From JAFLBI01 sp964616465 (lineage in GTDB: Bacteria > Bacteroidota > Bacteroidia > Chitinophagales > Chitinophagaceae): a DNA stretch of 64,000 nucleotides. This document shows positions 18,363 through 27,022 of this stretch, in pieces. The notes beneath the pieces were generated by a model, which saw only the letters and a list, made by a program, of their open reading frames with translations, did no database searches and was not told the origin of the DNA. The position numbers and the translations under genes are program-made. Where the stretch lies: the NCBI GenBank assembly GCA_964616465.1, contig CAZTTO010000012.1, forward strand, positions 1-64,000, in the 5' to 3' direction. Position 1 is the stretch's first letter, and each line of letters opens with the position of its first letter.

Positions 18363-18767
18363 TTATTCTGCCTCTTCTTCGTCTTGAGTCAACATCAACT
18401 CCACTTCATTGGCTATTAAAATTCTAAACCACTTCACCATTTTTTTCATATCACTTGCATACACGCGATCAAAATCGAGGTTAGGAAATACTTCTCGGAA
18501 GTAAGCACTTACTTCATTTGCATTTTTTTCATTTGGCAAATCTTTACCCGCTCCTTTCATTGCTTGAAATACTTCAACCAAATTTACGTTTTCACGAATG
18601 GTGTACACTTCAATACTTTCAAGGTGTGAAAACTGATGACTTCTATTACTGGCAAACTTAGTAGTACCATCTTCTAAAGATTTAACCAATGCACCATCAT
18701 GTTTGCTGCTTACTAATTCAAACAAACCCGGCATTCCAGTAACTGCAATCAACTTGCTATATTCCAT
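18363..18767 (-). CDS. DUF5606 family protein
   Basis: This is a 134-residue soluble protein. The N-terminal half (VTGMPGLFELVSSKHDGA, then LESIEVYTIRENVNLVEVF) and the middle segment (VFPNLDFDRVYASDMKKMVKWF) match the DUF5606 family, which as far as I know is nearly restricted to Bacteroidota. The fold is probably a small beta-barrel domain followed by helices. The function is not established. It is a single-gene unit with its own terminator, divergent from the RhlE-like helicase gene. Confidence 0.8.
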   Translation of the reverse strand: MEYSKLIAVTGMPGLFELVSSKHDGALVKSLEDGTTKFASNRSHQFSHLESIEVYTIRENVNLVEVFQAMKGAGKDLPNEKNANEVSAYFREVFPNLDFDRVYASDMKKMVKWFRILIANEVELMLTQDEEEAE

Positions 18768-18876
18768 ATTATCCTATTTATTTGGGCGTGCAAGATAGGC
18801 GGATGCGCTGAATTCTGAAAGTAAAAACATGAAACTGACCTGATTTGCTTAATTTCGGTAAAATTTTTATACTGTT

Positions 18877-20094
18877 TTGCGATTCTCTGACTTTGGTTTT
18901 CACGACTCTTTATTAGAAGGTATTTCTTTTTCGGGCTACGAAAATGCCACTCCGGTTCAGGAGCAAGTTATTCCACTTGTTTTACAAGGAAAAGATATTA
19001 TTGCTTCGGCTCAAACGGGTACGGGTAAAACAGCTGCATTTCTGTTGCCACTACTTCATCAATTATTAGAAAAAAAACATGAAGGCAAAGTAGGCGCGCT
19101 CATTATTGTGCCTACACGTGAGTTAGCCATTCAAATTGCGCAACATATTGAAGGACTCTCATATTTCATTGAAATAAGTTCTATTGCTATTTATGGAGGC
19201 AATGATGGACAGAACTTTGTAGCTGAAAAAAAGGCTTTACAAATGGGGGCAGACATTATTGTTTGTACACCAGGACGAATGATGGCGCATTTAAAAATGG
19301 GGTATGTTGATTTTTCAGGCGTACAATTTTTAGTTTTAGATGAAGCTGATAGAATGTTGGATATGGGCTTTCAAGATGACATTCAATTTATCATTGCACA
19401 TACACCTAAAAGGTGTCAGCGTTTGTTGTTTTCGGCTACTATGCCTGAAAAAATAAGACGTTTAGCAAGAGCAATTTTATTTGAACCTCAAGAAATTAAT
19501 ATTGCAATTTCTAAACCGCCAGAAAAAATAGTACAGCAAGCCTATATTGTTTATCAGTCACAGAAATTAGAATTGGTTCGTCATTTATTGCAAATACATA
19601 CGTATCAGAGTGCGCTTGTATTTTGTAGTAGCAAGCAAAGTGTAAAAGATTTATTTCGCTCATTACAAAAAGTTGGATTAAAGGTTGCACCCATGCACAG
19701 CGACTTAGAGCAGCAAGAGCGTGAACAGGTTTTACAAGGTTTTGCAAGTGGAAGGATACCAGTATTGGTGGCTACTGATATTGTGTCACGAGGTATAGAT
19801 ATTGATACCATTGATCTTGTTATTAACTATGATGTGCCGCATGATGGAGAGGATTATGTACATAGAATTGGAAGAACCGCGCGTGCTGAATCGGATGGAA
19901 TTGCAATTACTCTCGTTGGTGAAACAGAGCAACAAAAGTTTGGCAGTATAGAGCGACTAATAGAAAAGGAAGTAGTTAAAATGCAAGTGCCTGAAACCTT
20001 TGGTGAAACACCTGAGTATAAACCTATTCGTGAAAAACGTTCATCACCACGAACCAAAGGCGGTAGAGGAGGTTATTATCCCAAAAGACGCTAA
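18877..20094 (+). CDS. DEAD-box RNA helicase, RhlE-like
   Basis: The 405-residue helicase carries all core motifs: Q motif near NATPVQEQ, Walker A AQTGTGKT (45-52), PTRELA, DEAD in VLDEADRMLDMGF, SAT in FSATMP, and RGID and HRIGRTAR in the second RecA domain. It ends in a short basic Gly/Arg tail that helps RNA binding. The family unwinds RNA in ribosome assembly and mRNA turnover. The start is TTG at 18877, giving MRFSDFGFHD, which matches the usual RhlE N-terminus. No ATG lies nearby. Its stop overlaps by 4 bases the stop of the convergent DsbA-like gene. Confidence 0.92.
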   Translation: MRFSDFGFHDSLLEGISFSGYENATPVQEQVIPLVLQGKDIIASAQTGTGKTAAFLLPLLHQLLEKKHEGKVGALIIVPTRELAIQIAQHIEGLSYFIEISSIAIYGGNDGQNFVAEKKALQMGADIIVCTPGRMMAHLKMGYVDFSGVQFLVLDEADRMLDMGFQDDIQFIIAHTPKRCQRLLFSATMPEKIRRLARAILFEPQEINIAISKPPEKIVQQAYIVYQSQKLELVRHLLQIHTYQSALVFCSSKQSVKDLFRSLQKVGLKVAPMHSDLEQQEREQVLQGFASGRIPVLVATDIVSRGIDIDTIDLVINYDVPHDGEDYVHRIGRTARAESDGIAITLVGETEQQKFGSIERLIEKEVVKMQVPETFGETPEYKPIREKRSSPRTKGGRGGYYPKRR

Positions 20095-20753
20095 GCGTTT
20101 GGTAAGTGTCCGCTTTCTTTTAAAATCTTTTGAATTCTTTCGTGTACGTCTGCATAAGCAGTATATCCTCTAGCTACCAAGAAAAACTTAGACTCTGCTG
20201 TTTGTAATACCAGATAAGGAAATCCTGTTGCTTGTAATTGTTTGCACAATGCAAACTCTTCATGAGCTTTATCGCGATAAGTCTCTTGTTTTAAGCGATC
20301 GTAAAATGTAGCTGCATCAATTTCATATTTTTCTAACAGGTGACGATAGGCTTCGGGATCTGTTAAATCTCTTCCCTCTCCATACAAACTAAACTGTAAA
20401 TCGGAAGCAAAGGCTACTTGTTGCTCAGGGTAGTATTCTTTAAATATGGAAAGCGCTATAGCCGACATTTCAGAATGAGGAAACCAATCGCTCAGATCTG
20501 GATTTTCAATATGCCATAGGTAGTCCCTCCCAAATTTAACACCTGTGTACTCTTCTACCGTTGGGTATGCTTCCTTAATATAGGTAGCCATCACAGAAAT
20601 AGGGGTTGGCTTTTCAGGTAATACCATGCCCCCGCTTAATACTTCAATATGCATTACAGGCTGATAACGAGCAGCTACTTGCTTCATGACTGCACTAAAT
20701 CCATAACACCAGCCGCAATATGCGTCGTAACAGTAGTAGAGGGTAGGTTTCAT
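20091..20753 (-). CDS. DsbA-family thioredoxin-fold oxidoreductase
   Basis: The 220-residue protein has the redox motif CGWC at residues 13-16 in a thioredoxin fold, followed by the all-helical insertion typical of DsbA/FrnE proteins and a C-terminal strand (TGFPYLVL with the cis-Pro). There is no signal peptide, which suggests a cytoplasmic FrnE-like disulfide isomerase or reductase rather than a periplasmic oxidase. The gene is convergent with the helicase gene and overlaps its end. On the other side it is divergent from the DegT gene across about 90 bases. Confidence 0.85.
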   Translation of the reverse strand: MKPTLYYCYDAYCGWCYGFSAVMKQVAARYQPVMHIEVLSGGMVLPEKPTPISVMATYIKEAYPTVEEYTGVKFGRDYLWHIENPDLSDWFPHSEMSAIALSIFKEYYPEQQVAFASDLQFSLYGEGRDLTDPEAYRHLLEKYEIDAATFYDRLKQETYRDKAHEEFALCKQLQATGFPYLVLQTAESKFFLVARGYTAYADVHERIQKILKESGHLPNA

Positions 20754-20816
20754 GGTTCAAAGGTAATTCAAGCCTTATTTAACGTGCACAAAACTTTATC
20801 ACCCCAACGAAATAGC

Positions 20817-20824
20817 TACCTTTG
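20817..20824 (+). promoter_or_regulatory. Bacteroidota-type -7 box upstream of the DegT gene
   Basis: TACCTTTG fits the TAnnTTTG consensus of the primary Bacteroidota sigma factor. It lies 19 bases before the ATG at 20843, which would give a very short leader and supports that start. The -33 element is not convincing. Confidence 0.35.
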
Positions 20825-20842
20825 CGCACTAAAATCAACGAT

Positions 20843-22039
20843 ATGCCCGGTTTTGAATTGTTTGGCGCTGAGGAGCGCAAGGAAGTGAATGATGTGCTGG
20901 AGACAGGAATTCTCATGCGTTATGGTTTTGATGGTCCAAGAAAAGGCATTTGGAAAGCCAAAGAATTGGAACATGCTATTACTGAAAGATTTGGTTGTAA
21001 ACACGCTCATTTGACCAGCAGTGGAACAGCAGCTCTTACAACTGCTATGTCGGCTTTGGGTATTGGTGTGGGCGACGAAGTAATTATGCCGTCTTTCACC
21101 TTTGTAGCAAGTTTTGAAGCTGTGTTGAGTGTTGGTGCAATTCCAGTTTTAGTTGATATTGATGATACGCTTACCTTGGATCCTGCTGCGGTTGAAGCAG
21201 CCATTTCACCTAAAACAAAATGCGTAATGCCTGTTCACATGTGTGGAAGTATGGCTGACTTAGGTGCGTTGATGAATATTTGTAATAAGCATAACTTAAT
21301 ATTATTAGAGGATGCCTGTCAGAGTATTGGTGGAACCTATGAGGGAAAGCATTTGGGAACCATTGGACATGCGGGTACTTTTAGTTTCGATTTTGTTAAA
21401 ATGATTACCTGTGGTGAAGGAGGTGTTGTAATGACAAATGATATTGACGTACACACCAAATGCGATGGGTATACCGATCATGGTCATGACCATTTAGGAG
21501 TTGACAGAGGAGCCGATTTGCATCCATTTATTGGATACAATTTTAGAATCAGCGAATTACACGCTGCAGTTGGTTTAGCTCAAATTCGCAAGTTGGACCA
21601 GTTCTTGGTTTTACAAAGAAAAAATAACCAGTTGCTTAGATCTCATCTTGAGCAGATTCCTGAAATTAGCTTTCGCCGTGTTCCAGATCCAGTAGGCGAT
21701 AGCGGCAGCTTCTTAAGTTGGTTTTTGCCTACAGAAGCTCAAACAAAAGCAGTAGTAGATGCAATGAAAGCTCAAGGTGTATTGGCCGGGAATTTTTATT
21801 GGTACGATAACAACTGGCATTATATCCGTAAGTGGCAGCACTTGCAGAACGCAACTACGCTTCAGCCAATTGGAGATACACAGAGGAATGCATTGCTTTC
21901 TTTAGCTCAGCAAGATTTTTCAAAAAGCGATGCAATTATGTCGAGGTGCGTTAGTACAGCCATTAGTTTGGTTTGGACTGAAGAACAAATACACGCAAAG
22001 GGCGAACAAATGAAGGCCATTATTCGTTCTGTTATATAA
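20843..22039 (+). CDS. DegT/DnrJ/EryC1/StrS-family aminotransferase
   Basis: The 398-residue protein is a PLP-dependent enzyme of the sugar-aminotransferase family. Conserved features are LTSSGTAALTTAM, a LLEDACQSIGG segment with the PLP-contacting Asp, and FSFDFVKMITCGEGG, whose Lys186 forms the Schiff base. FIGYNFRISELHAAVGLAQ is also typical. I chose ATG at 20843 because the longer frame begins with TTG and includes a likely promoter box. Family members usually aminate nucleotide-linked keto sugars. No sugar-pathway gene is nearby here, so the substrate is open. It is followed 12 bases later by the DUF3050 gene. Confidence 0.88.
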   Translation: MPGFELFGAEERKEVNDVLETGILMRYGFDGPRKGIWKAKELEHAITERFGCKHAHLTSSGTAALTTAMSALGIGVGDEVIMPSFTFVASFEAVLSVGAIPVLVDIDDTLTLDPAAVEAAISPKTKCVMPVHMCGSMADLGALMNICNKHNLILLEDACQSIGGTYEGKHLGTIGHAGTFSFDFVKMITCGEGGVVMTNDIDVHTKCDGYTDHGHDHLGVDRGADLHPFIGYNFRISELHAAVGLAQIRKLDQFLVLQRKNNQLLRSHLEQIPEISFRRVPDPVGDSGSFLSWFLPTEAQTKAVVDAMKAQGVLAGNFYWYDNNWHYIRKWQHLQNATTLQPIGDTQRNALLSLAQQDFSKSDAIMSRCVSTAISLVWTEEQIHAKGEQMKAIIRSVI

Positions 22040-22051
22040 AGTTTTTCTGAG

Positions 22052-22846
22052 ATGAATAAGCATGTTGAACAACTCAAAACTGAGATAGAACCGCTGCGCC
22101 AGCAAATTATTGCGCATCCTTTATACGCACAAATCAACGATGTAGAAAGCTTACGCATTTTTATGCAATACCATGTATTTGCTGTGTGGGATTTTATGTC
22201 GCTGTTAAAATCTTTACAAAATGAATTAACCTGCACTTCTATTCCTTGGATGCCAGTAGGAAATGCAGATACTCGATTCTTGATCAATGAAATTGTTGTT
22301 GGAGAGGAATCGGATGTAGATCAGCACGGAAATAGACTGAGTCATTTTGAACTGTATTTGCAAGCTATGCAGCAGGCTGGTGCGGCAACAAACCATTTAC
22401 ACGATTTTTTAGATACCATTCGTTCTGGAAAAGGTGTATTAGAAGCTATTAATTCTGTTCAACTTTCTCCAGCTATCAAGTCATTTCTTCAGTTTACTTT
22501 CTCTACCATTGCATCAAGAAAGTCGCATGTTTTAGCTGCTGTATTCACTTTTGGAAGAGAGGATTTAATTCCAGGTATGTTCCACAGCATTATTGAAGAT
22601 ATGGATCAACAAATGCCAGGCACCATTGATACCTTTAGGTATTATTTAGAGCGTCATATTGAAGTGGATGGCGATCATCATAGTCATTTAGCGCTGGCAA
22701 TGACAGAGCAGTTATGTGGAAATGATGAACAAAAATGGGAAGAAGCAACTCAAGCAGCTTTAGCCGCTCTTCAATCTAGGATTCGTTTGTGGGATGGAGC
22801 CGTTGCTGATATTGTTTCTATGAAAAGTAAAACAGTTATAGCTTAA
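22052..22846 (+). CDS. DUF3050 family protein
   Basis: The 264-residue soluble, mostly helical protein matches the DUF3050 family, which has a heme-oxygenase-like helical fold. Conserved stretches include FMQYHVFAVWDFMSLLK, an INEIVVGEESD segment, and the ERHIEVDGDHHSHLA region, whose His, Asp and Glu residues look like a di-metal or substrate site. The reaction is unknown. The 12-base spacing to the DegT aminotransferase gene suggests a two-gene operon. The end overlaps by 4 bases the convergent small secreted protein gene. Confidence 0.85.
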   Translation: MNKHVEQLKTEIEPLRQQIIAHPLYAQINDVESLRIFMQYHVFAVWDFMSLLKSLQNELTCTSIPWMPVGNADTRFLINEIVVGEESDVDQHGNRLSHFELYLQAMQQAGAATNHLHDFLDTIRSGKGVLEAINSVQLSPAIKSFLQFTFSTIASRKSHVLAAVFTFGREDLIPGMFHSIIEDMDQQMPGTIDTFRYYLERHIEVDGDHHSHLALAMTEQLCGNDEQKWEEATQAALAALQSRIRLWDGAVADIVSMKSKTVIA

Positions 22847-23097
22847 AATTTTTTCCCCTCTAACTTATTTGTCTGTTCAAGTGTCCCTAGTCTAAAACGA
22901 AGGGGCACTTTTGTTACTTTTTCAACTTTTAACTCTTTTTTACAAAAAAACCCAAGTGATCTGGTATACGTATCTGCAGGTAACCTAAATGGAATATGCT
23001 TTGCAGAATCTTGTGGCTGCAATGTTTTTGGAGGTGTCCACTGTGCTGTACTATATTGAACAGCTAATAATGAAAGTAACAATCCTACTAACTTCAT
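22843..23097 (-). CDS. Small secreted protein
   Basis: The 84-residue protein has a signal peptide (about 1-18, ending STAQ) and a mature part of about 65 residues rich in Lys and Pro. The stretch LGFFCKKELKVEKVTKVPLRFRLGTLE looks conserved in kind with small hypothetical proteins of Chitinophagaceae as I remember them, but I cannot name a family. It contains a single cysteine in the mature part. It is convergent with the DUF3050 gene and divergent from rpoN. Confidence 0.65.
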   Translation of the reverse strand: MKLVGLLLSLLAVQYSTAQWTPPKTLQPQDSAKHIPFRLPADTYTRSLGFFCKKELKVEKVTKVPLRFRLGTLEQTNKLEGKKF

Positions 23098-23160
23098 TTC
23101 TCTAGCATCTTATTGTGTAAATTTACGCCGAAACGAACGAATAAGCATTTTTGTTGAAGC

Positions 23161-24642
23161 ATGGCACTAGGACAATCATTACAGCAGAAACTACTTCAAA
23201 AACTCTCTCCGCAGCAAATTCAGCTGATGAAATTGCTGCAAATACCTACTGCTAATTTGGAAGAGAGAATACAGGAGGAATTGGAGGAAAATCCTGCTTT
23301 AGAAATGTCGGACGAACACGATGGTGCGGCCAACGAACTAAAAGATGAGTTTGAATCGAACGATCAGGATGAATTTGAAAGAGATGGGAGTGAAGACGAT
23401 TATGATCAGGTAGATATTAGTGAGTATGTGACCGATTCTGATGATGATATTGCTGATTATAAAACTCGTGATGAAAACTATCCGGAAATGGGGGAAGATA
23501 AATCGGTTCCCATTCGAATGGAAGTTAGTTTTCATGAGTTATTGGTACAGCAATTAGGAATGCTTCAATTAACTGAACATCAATATAAAGTAGCTGAACA
23601 AATTGTTGGGAGTATAGATGATGATGGTTACTTAAGAAGAGAGGTTGCAAGTATTACAGATGATTTAGCATTTAGACAAAACATTAATACCACCGATGAG
23701 GAAGTAGCTGATTTAATTAAACTTATTCAACAATTTGATCCACCCGGAATTTGTGCAAGAAATTTGCAAGAGTGTTTGTTGATTCAGCTAAAAAGGAAAG
23801 AGCCCGATGAGCCAGTTATGTTGGCCATTAAAGTACTTGAAAAGTATTTTGATGAGTTTACCAAAAAGCATTACGAAAAAATTCAGCGTAGCTTACAAAT
23901 AGACGATGACCAGCTAAGAGAAATTATTCAGCAGATTATCAAATTAAATCCAAAGCCAGGTGGACAAGTAGGTGAAGGAACTCGCGCAGATCAATACATT
24001 GTTCCAGACTTCTTTGTTATAAATAACAATGGGAAACTAGAACTTACTTTGAATGCAAGAAATGCCCCAGACTTGCGGATTAGCGAAGGCTACAAAGAAA
24101 TGTTGAAGAGTTATGATGTAGCTGCTAAAAAAGATAAGCGACAAAAAGAGGCGGTTATTTTCATCAAACAAAAAATTGATTCTGCTAAGTGGTTCATAGA
24201 TATGATTAAGCAGAGACAAGAAACACTACTTAATACAATGGGTGCTATACTAGAGCATCAGGAAAATTTCTTTTTAAGTGGCGATGAAACACATCTTCGT
24301 CCCATGATTTTGAAAGATATAGCTGAGAAAACTGGCTTAGATATTTCAACGGTAAGTAGGGTTGCAAATAGCAAGTTTGTCCAAACTGAATTTGGCACGT
24401 ATCGACTCAAATTTTTCTTTAGTGAAAGTTTAACTACAGATAGCGGTGAAGAAGTAAGTACTAGAGAAGTAAAAAAAATACTTAGTGATGTAATTGAAGC
24501 TGAGGATAAAAGAAAGCCGCTAAGTGATGAAATGTTGACCGATATGCTCAATGAGAAAGGTTATAATATTGCCAGAAGAACAGTTGCCAAGTATAGAGAG
24601 CAATTAAATATTCCGGTAGCAAGATTGCGAAAAGAAATTTAA
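23161..24642 (+). CDS. rpoN: RNA polymerase sigma-54 factor
   Basis: The 493-residue sigma factor has the Gln/Leu-rich activator-interacting region I (QSLQQKLLQKLSPQQIQLMKLL begins at about 4), an acidic region II (about 60-115), and the core-binding and HTH regions (DISTVSRVANSKFVQ). It ends with the RpoN box ARRTVAKYREQL near the C-terminus, which reads the -24 element. It directs RNA polymerase to -24/-12 promoters opened by AAA+ enhancer-binding proteins, none of which is encoded in this window. The start at ATG 23161 fits the family. The next gene follows after 9 bases. Confidence 0.96.
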   Translation: MALGQSLQQKLLQKLSPQQIQLMKLLQIPTANLEERIQEELEENPALEMSDEHDGAANELKDEFESNDQDEFERDGSEDDYDQVDISEYVTDSDDDIADYKTRDENYPEMGEDKSVPIRMEVSFHELLVQQLGMLQLTEHQYKVAEQIVGSIDDDGYLRREVASITDDLAFRQNINTTDEEVADLIKLIQQFDPPGICARNLQECLLIQLKRKEPDEPVMLAIKVLEKYFDEFTKKHYEKIQRSLQIDDDQLREIIQQIIKLNPKPGGQVGEGTRADQYIVPDFFVINNNGKLELTLNARNAPDLRISEGYKEMLKSYDVAAKKDKRQKEAVIFIKQKIDSAKWFIDMIKQRQETLLNTMGAILEHQENFFLSGDETHLRPMILKDIAEKTGLDISTVSRVANSKFVQTEFGTYRLKFFFSESLTTDSGEEVSTREVKKILSDVIEAEDKRKPLSDEMLTDMLNEKGYNIARRTVAKYREQLNIPVARLRKEI

Positions 24643-24651
24643 AGTAAGCAT

Positions 24652-25284
24652 ATGTGGAGTAGTAGTTTTATACGGGTAAAAGCAAAGGCAATATCATATA
24701 TATTCCATCCACTATTCATGCCAACTTATTTCTTGCTGATATTGTGGTATTATTTTCCATATGAATTCAGTGGTATCAATTCTTGGCAAATGAATCTCAA
24801 AATATTTGGGATGTTCTGGATGACAGCTTTTTTTCCTGCATTTGCCGTTTTTCTGTTATGGCGACTTAAAATGATTGATTCCATCTTTCTTAGAACTCAA
24901 AAAGAACGCATCATCCCCTATTTTGTAACTATGTTTTTTTATTGGTGGATGTATTATTTATCGCGCAACTTCACCGATCAACCATTGGTGCTTAAATTTT
25001 TCTTCTTTGGAATATTTATTTGTGTATCCATTGCAGTTATTCTAAATAATTATTTCAAAATAAGTATGCATGCCATGGGTGTAGGCGGTTTGGCAACAGC
25101 TCTTATACTTACTGCTTTTTATTACCAAATTAACCTCGGACTTCCAATTGCTTTGCTCGTTTTATTAGCTGGAGCAGTTGTTACGGCGCGACTGGTTTTG
25201 GGTGAGCATCAAGAAAGGGAAGTATATGCTGGATTACTATTAGGAATTTTTTGTCAGCTAATCTCTTACTACATCATTCTGTAA
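24652..25284 (+). CDS. PAP2-like integral membrane protein
   Basis: The 210-residue protein has about six membrane helices. Three spaced motifs recall the PAP2 phosphatase active site in degenerate form: RTQKERIIPYF, then SMHAMGVGGLATA (in place of PSGH), then ARLVLGEHQEREVYAG (in place of SRxxxxxHxxxD, with Glu for the last Asp). The His residues are kept, so lipid-phosphate phosphatase activity is possible but unproven. It is co-oriented with rpoN and 9 bases from it, but a functional link is not apparent. Confidence 0.7.
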   Translation: MWSSSFIRVKAKAISYIFHPLFMPTYFLLILWYYFPYEFSGINSWQMNLKIFGMFWMTAFFPAFAVFLLWRLKMIDSIFLRTQKERIIPYFVTMFFYWWMYYLSRNFTDQPLVLKFFFFGIFICVSIAVILNNYFKISMHAMGVGGLATALILTAFYYQINLGLPIALLVLLAGAVVTARLVLGEHQEREVYAGLLLGIFCQLISYYIIL

Positions 25285-25296
25285 GCTTCAACCTAT

Positions 25297-25304
25297 TACC
25301 TTTG
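25297..25304 (+). promoter_or_regulatory. Bacteroidota-type -7 box upstream of the FKBP gene
   Basis: TACCTTTG matches TAnnTTTG and lies 50 bases before the ATG of the FKBP-type isomerase gene, in the only gap between that gene and the PAP2-like gene. No clear -33 TTTG is present at the right distance. Confidence 0.35.
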
Positions 25305-25354
25305 GCTCCCAAATATTCTTTTACAACAACTACGGAATTTTCTAAATCAATTGT

Positions 25355-26098
25355 ATGAAATCAATTCTTTTTATTGCTTGTACCTGTTTAGCAACAATCG
25401 GTTTTGCACAAACCAAAGCACCTGCTAAACCAGCTCCAAAAGCAGCTGCTAAACCTACTGCACAAAAAGTACAGCCGCCGGCTTCTGCTCCATTGCTTAA
25501 GTCTTTCAAAGACAGTGGTAGTTATGGATTGGGATTTAAAGTAGCAGAAAATTTAAGCTCACAACAGTTAGATCAGCTTAACCTAGATTTGTTTCAGCGA
25601 GGTATGAAAGATTATTTTGAGAAAAAGAAGGGCTTATTAACTGATGAGCAAGCTGATATTGCCATTAGTGAAATGATGCGTCGTAATCAAGCTTCTGTAG
25701 CAGATCGAAACAAAGCTTCTGGTAAAGCATTTCGCGAAGAATTAGCAAAGAAGCAAGGTGTAAAATCTTTGCCAAATGGAATTTTATATGAAGTGATCAC
25801 GCAAGGTACTGATACAAGCAAGCCAACTTTAACTAGTCGTGTTCGCTGTCACTATAAAGGCACTTTAGTAAACGGCCAAGTTTTTGATAGTTCAGTTGAT
25901 AGAGGTGAGCCTGCTACTTTTCCTGTAAATGGTGTAATACGCGGATGGCAGGAAGTATTGCCATTGATGACTGTTGGAAGCAAGTGGCGGGTGGTTATTC
26001 CATCTGAATTAGCATATGGAGACGGACAAGCGGGTGCTTTAATTGCGCCAGGTTCTACCTTGGTTTTTGAGATTGAATTATTAGGTATTGAAAACTAA
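25355..26098 (+). CDS. Exported FKBP-type peptidyl-prolyl isomerase
   Basis: The 247-residue protein has a signal peptide (about 1-18, GFAQ end) and an Ala/Pro/Lys-rich linker (about 20-45). A helical FKBP_N dimerisation region (about 50-135) precedes the FKBP catalytic domain: SRVRCHYKGTLVNGQVFDSS, VIRGWQEVLPLM, AYGDGQAGALIAPGSTLVFEIELL. It resembles FkpA/Mip proteins, which assist folding of periplasmic and outer-membrane proteins by isomerising X-Pro bonds. A strong stem-loop follows the stop. Confidence 0.92.
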   Translation: MKSILFIACTCLATIGFAQTKAPAKPAPKAAAKPTAQKVQPPASAPLLKSFKDSGSYGLGFKVAENLSSQQLDQLNLDLFQRGMKDYFEKKKGLLTDEQADIAISEMMRRNQASVADRNKASGKAFREELAKKQGVKSLPNGILYEVITQGTDTSKPTLTSRVRCHYKGTLVNGQVFDSSVDRGEPATFPVNGVIRGWQEVLPLMTVGSKWRVVIPSELAYGDGQAGALIAPGSTLVFEIELLGIEN

Positions 26099-26117
26099 TT
26101 CTTACGTTTAAAAAATC

Positions 26118-26142
26118 AAGCCGGAGTATTTATCTCCGGCTT
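26118..26142. terminator. Bidirectional terminator between convergent genes
   Basis: Nine-base GC-rich inverted repeat (AAGCCGGAG with CTCCGGCTT) and a 7-base loop. T6 follows on the plus side, and a T-rich run follows on the minus side. It serves the FKBP gene and probably also the convergent MBL gene whose stop is at 26145. Confidence 0.8.
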
Positions 26143-26144
26143 TT

Positions 26145-27011
26145 TTATATCCATTCTTTTAGTGTAAATGTTTCTTTAGCTCTTACTCCTTTTTCGGTCA
26201 TTTGCAGGGAACAACATTCTATTTTAGGATCATGTTGAAAGAATAATGTGTAGTTGTTGTTGGCTGCTTCTTCTAAAAAGACCTGCTTCTCTTTTAGTGT
26301 TGTAAGCGGAAACATGTCATAACCCATTACATAGGGTAAGGGCAGGTGAGCAACCGATGGAAGAAGATCTGCCATAAAAACAACGGTCTTGTCTTTGTAT
26401 TTGATTTGCGGCAACATCATTTGATCGGTATGGCCTTGTACAAAGCGCACTGAAATGGAATCATTGAAAACAGAGCTTGGTAATTTATGGTCAGTTTTTT
26501 CTTTTGGTAAATCTATCAACTTAAGCTGACCACTTTCTTGCATAGGTAAAATATTCTCTTTTAGGAAAGAGGCTTTTTCTCTTGCATTAGGTTGTGTTGC
26601 CCATTTCCAATGTGCTTCATTACTCCAAAAAATAGCATTTGGAAAGGCTGGTTTAAGCAAGTCGTTCTCTCGAATAATGCTGCCACCACAATGATCAAAG
26701 TGAAGATGTGTTAAAACAACATCGGTAATATCATTTTTATGGAAACCTAGTTTTTCGAGTGATTGATCCAAACTGTCGTTACCGTGTAAGTAGTAATGAC
26801 TAAAGAATTTATCATCTTGTTTATTGCCAATACCTGTATCAATTAGAATGAGTTTGTTTCCGTCTTCAATAAGAAGGCTTCGCATGGCCCATGTACAGAG
26901 ATTGTTTTCATCTGCGGGATTTAATTTATTCCATATTGATTTTGGCACAACACCAAACATAGCACCACCGTCGAGCTTAAAATAACCTGTTTCAATGGTA
27001 TGAAGTTGCAT
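26145..27011 (-). CDS. Metallo-beta-lactamase-fold hydrolase, lactonase-like
   Basis: The 288-residue cytoplasmic protein has the zinc motif HLHFDHCGG at residues 102-110 (H102, H104, D106, H107), a later FVQGHTDQM with the next His, and VFMADLLPS with the bridging Asp. The motif version with Cys-Gly-Gly and the order of elements resemble N-acyl homoserine lactonase-like members rather than glyoxalases. Real substrate is unknown. It is 11 bases downstream of the UMF1 transporter gene and probably co-transcribed with it. Confidence 0.85.
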   Translation of the reverse strand: MQLHTIETGYFKLDGGAMFGVVPKSIWNKLNPADENNLCTWAMRSLLIEDGNKLILIDTGIGNKQDDKFFSHYYLHGNDSLDQSLEKLGFHKNDITDVVLTHLHFDHCGGSIIRENDLLKPAFPNAIFWSNEAHWKWATQPNAREKASFLKENILPMQESGQLKLIDLPKEKTDHKLPSSVFNDSISVRFVQGHTDQMMLPQIKYKDKTVVFMADLLPSVAHLPLPYVMGYDMFPLTTLKEKQVFLEEAANNNYTLFFQHDPKIECCSLQMTEKGVRAKETFTLKEWI

Positions 27012-27022
27012 ACATTCACATT

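Noticed and set aside
21907..22287. A 126-codon minus-strand frame spanning the DegT-DUF3050 junction.
   Set aside because: It is antisense to two well-supported genes and lacks any recognisable domain.
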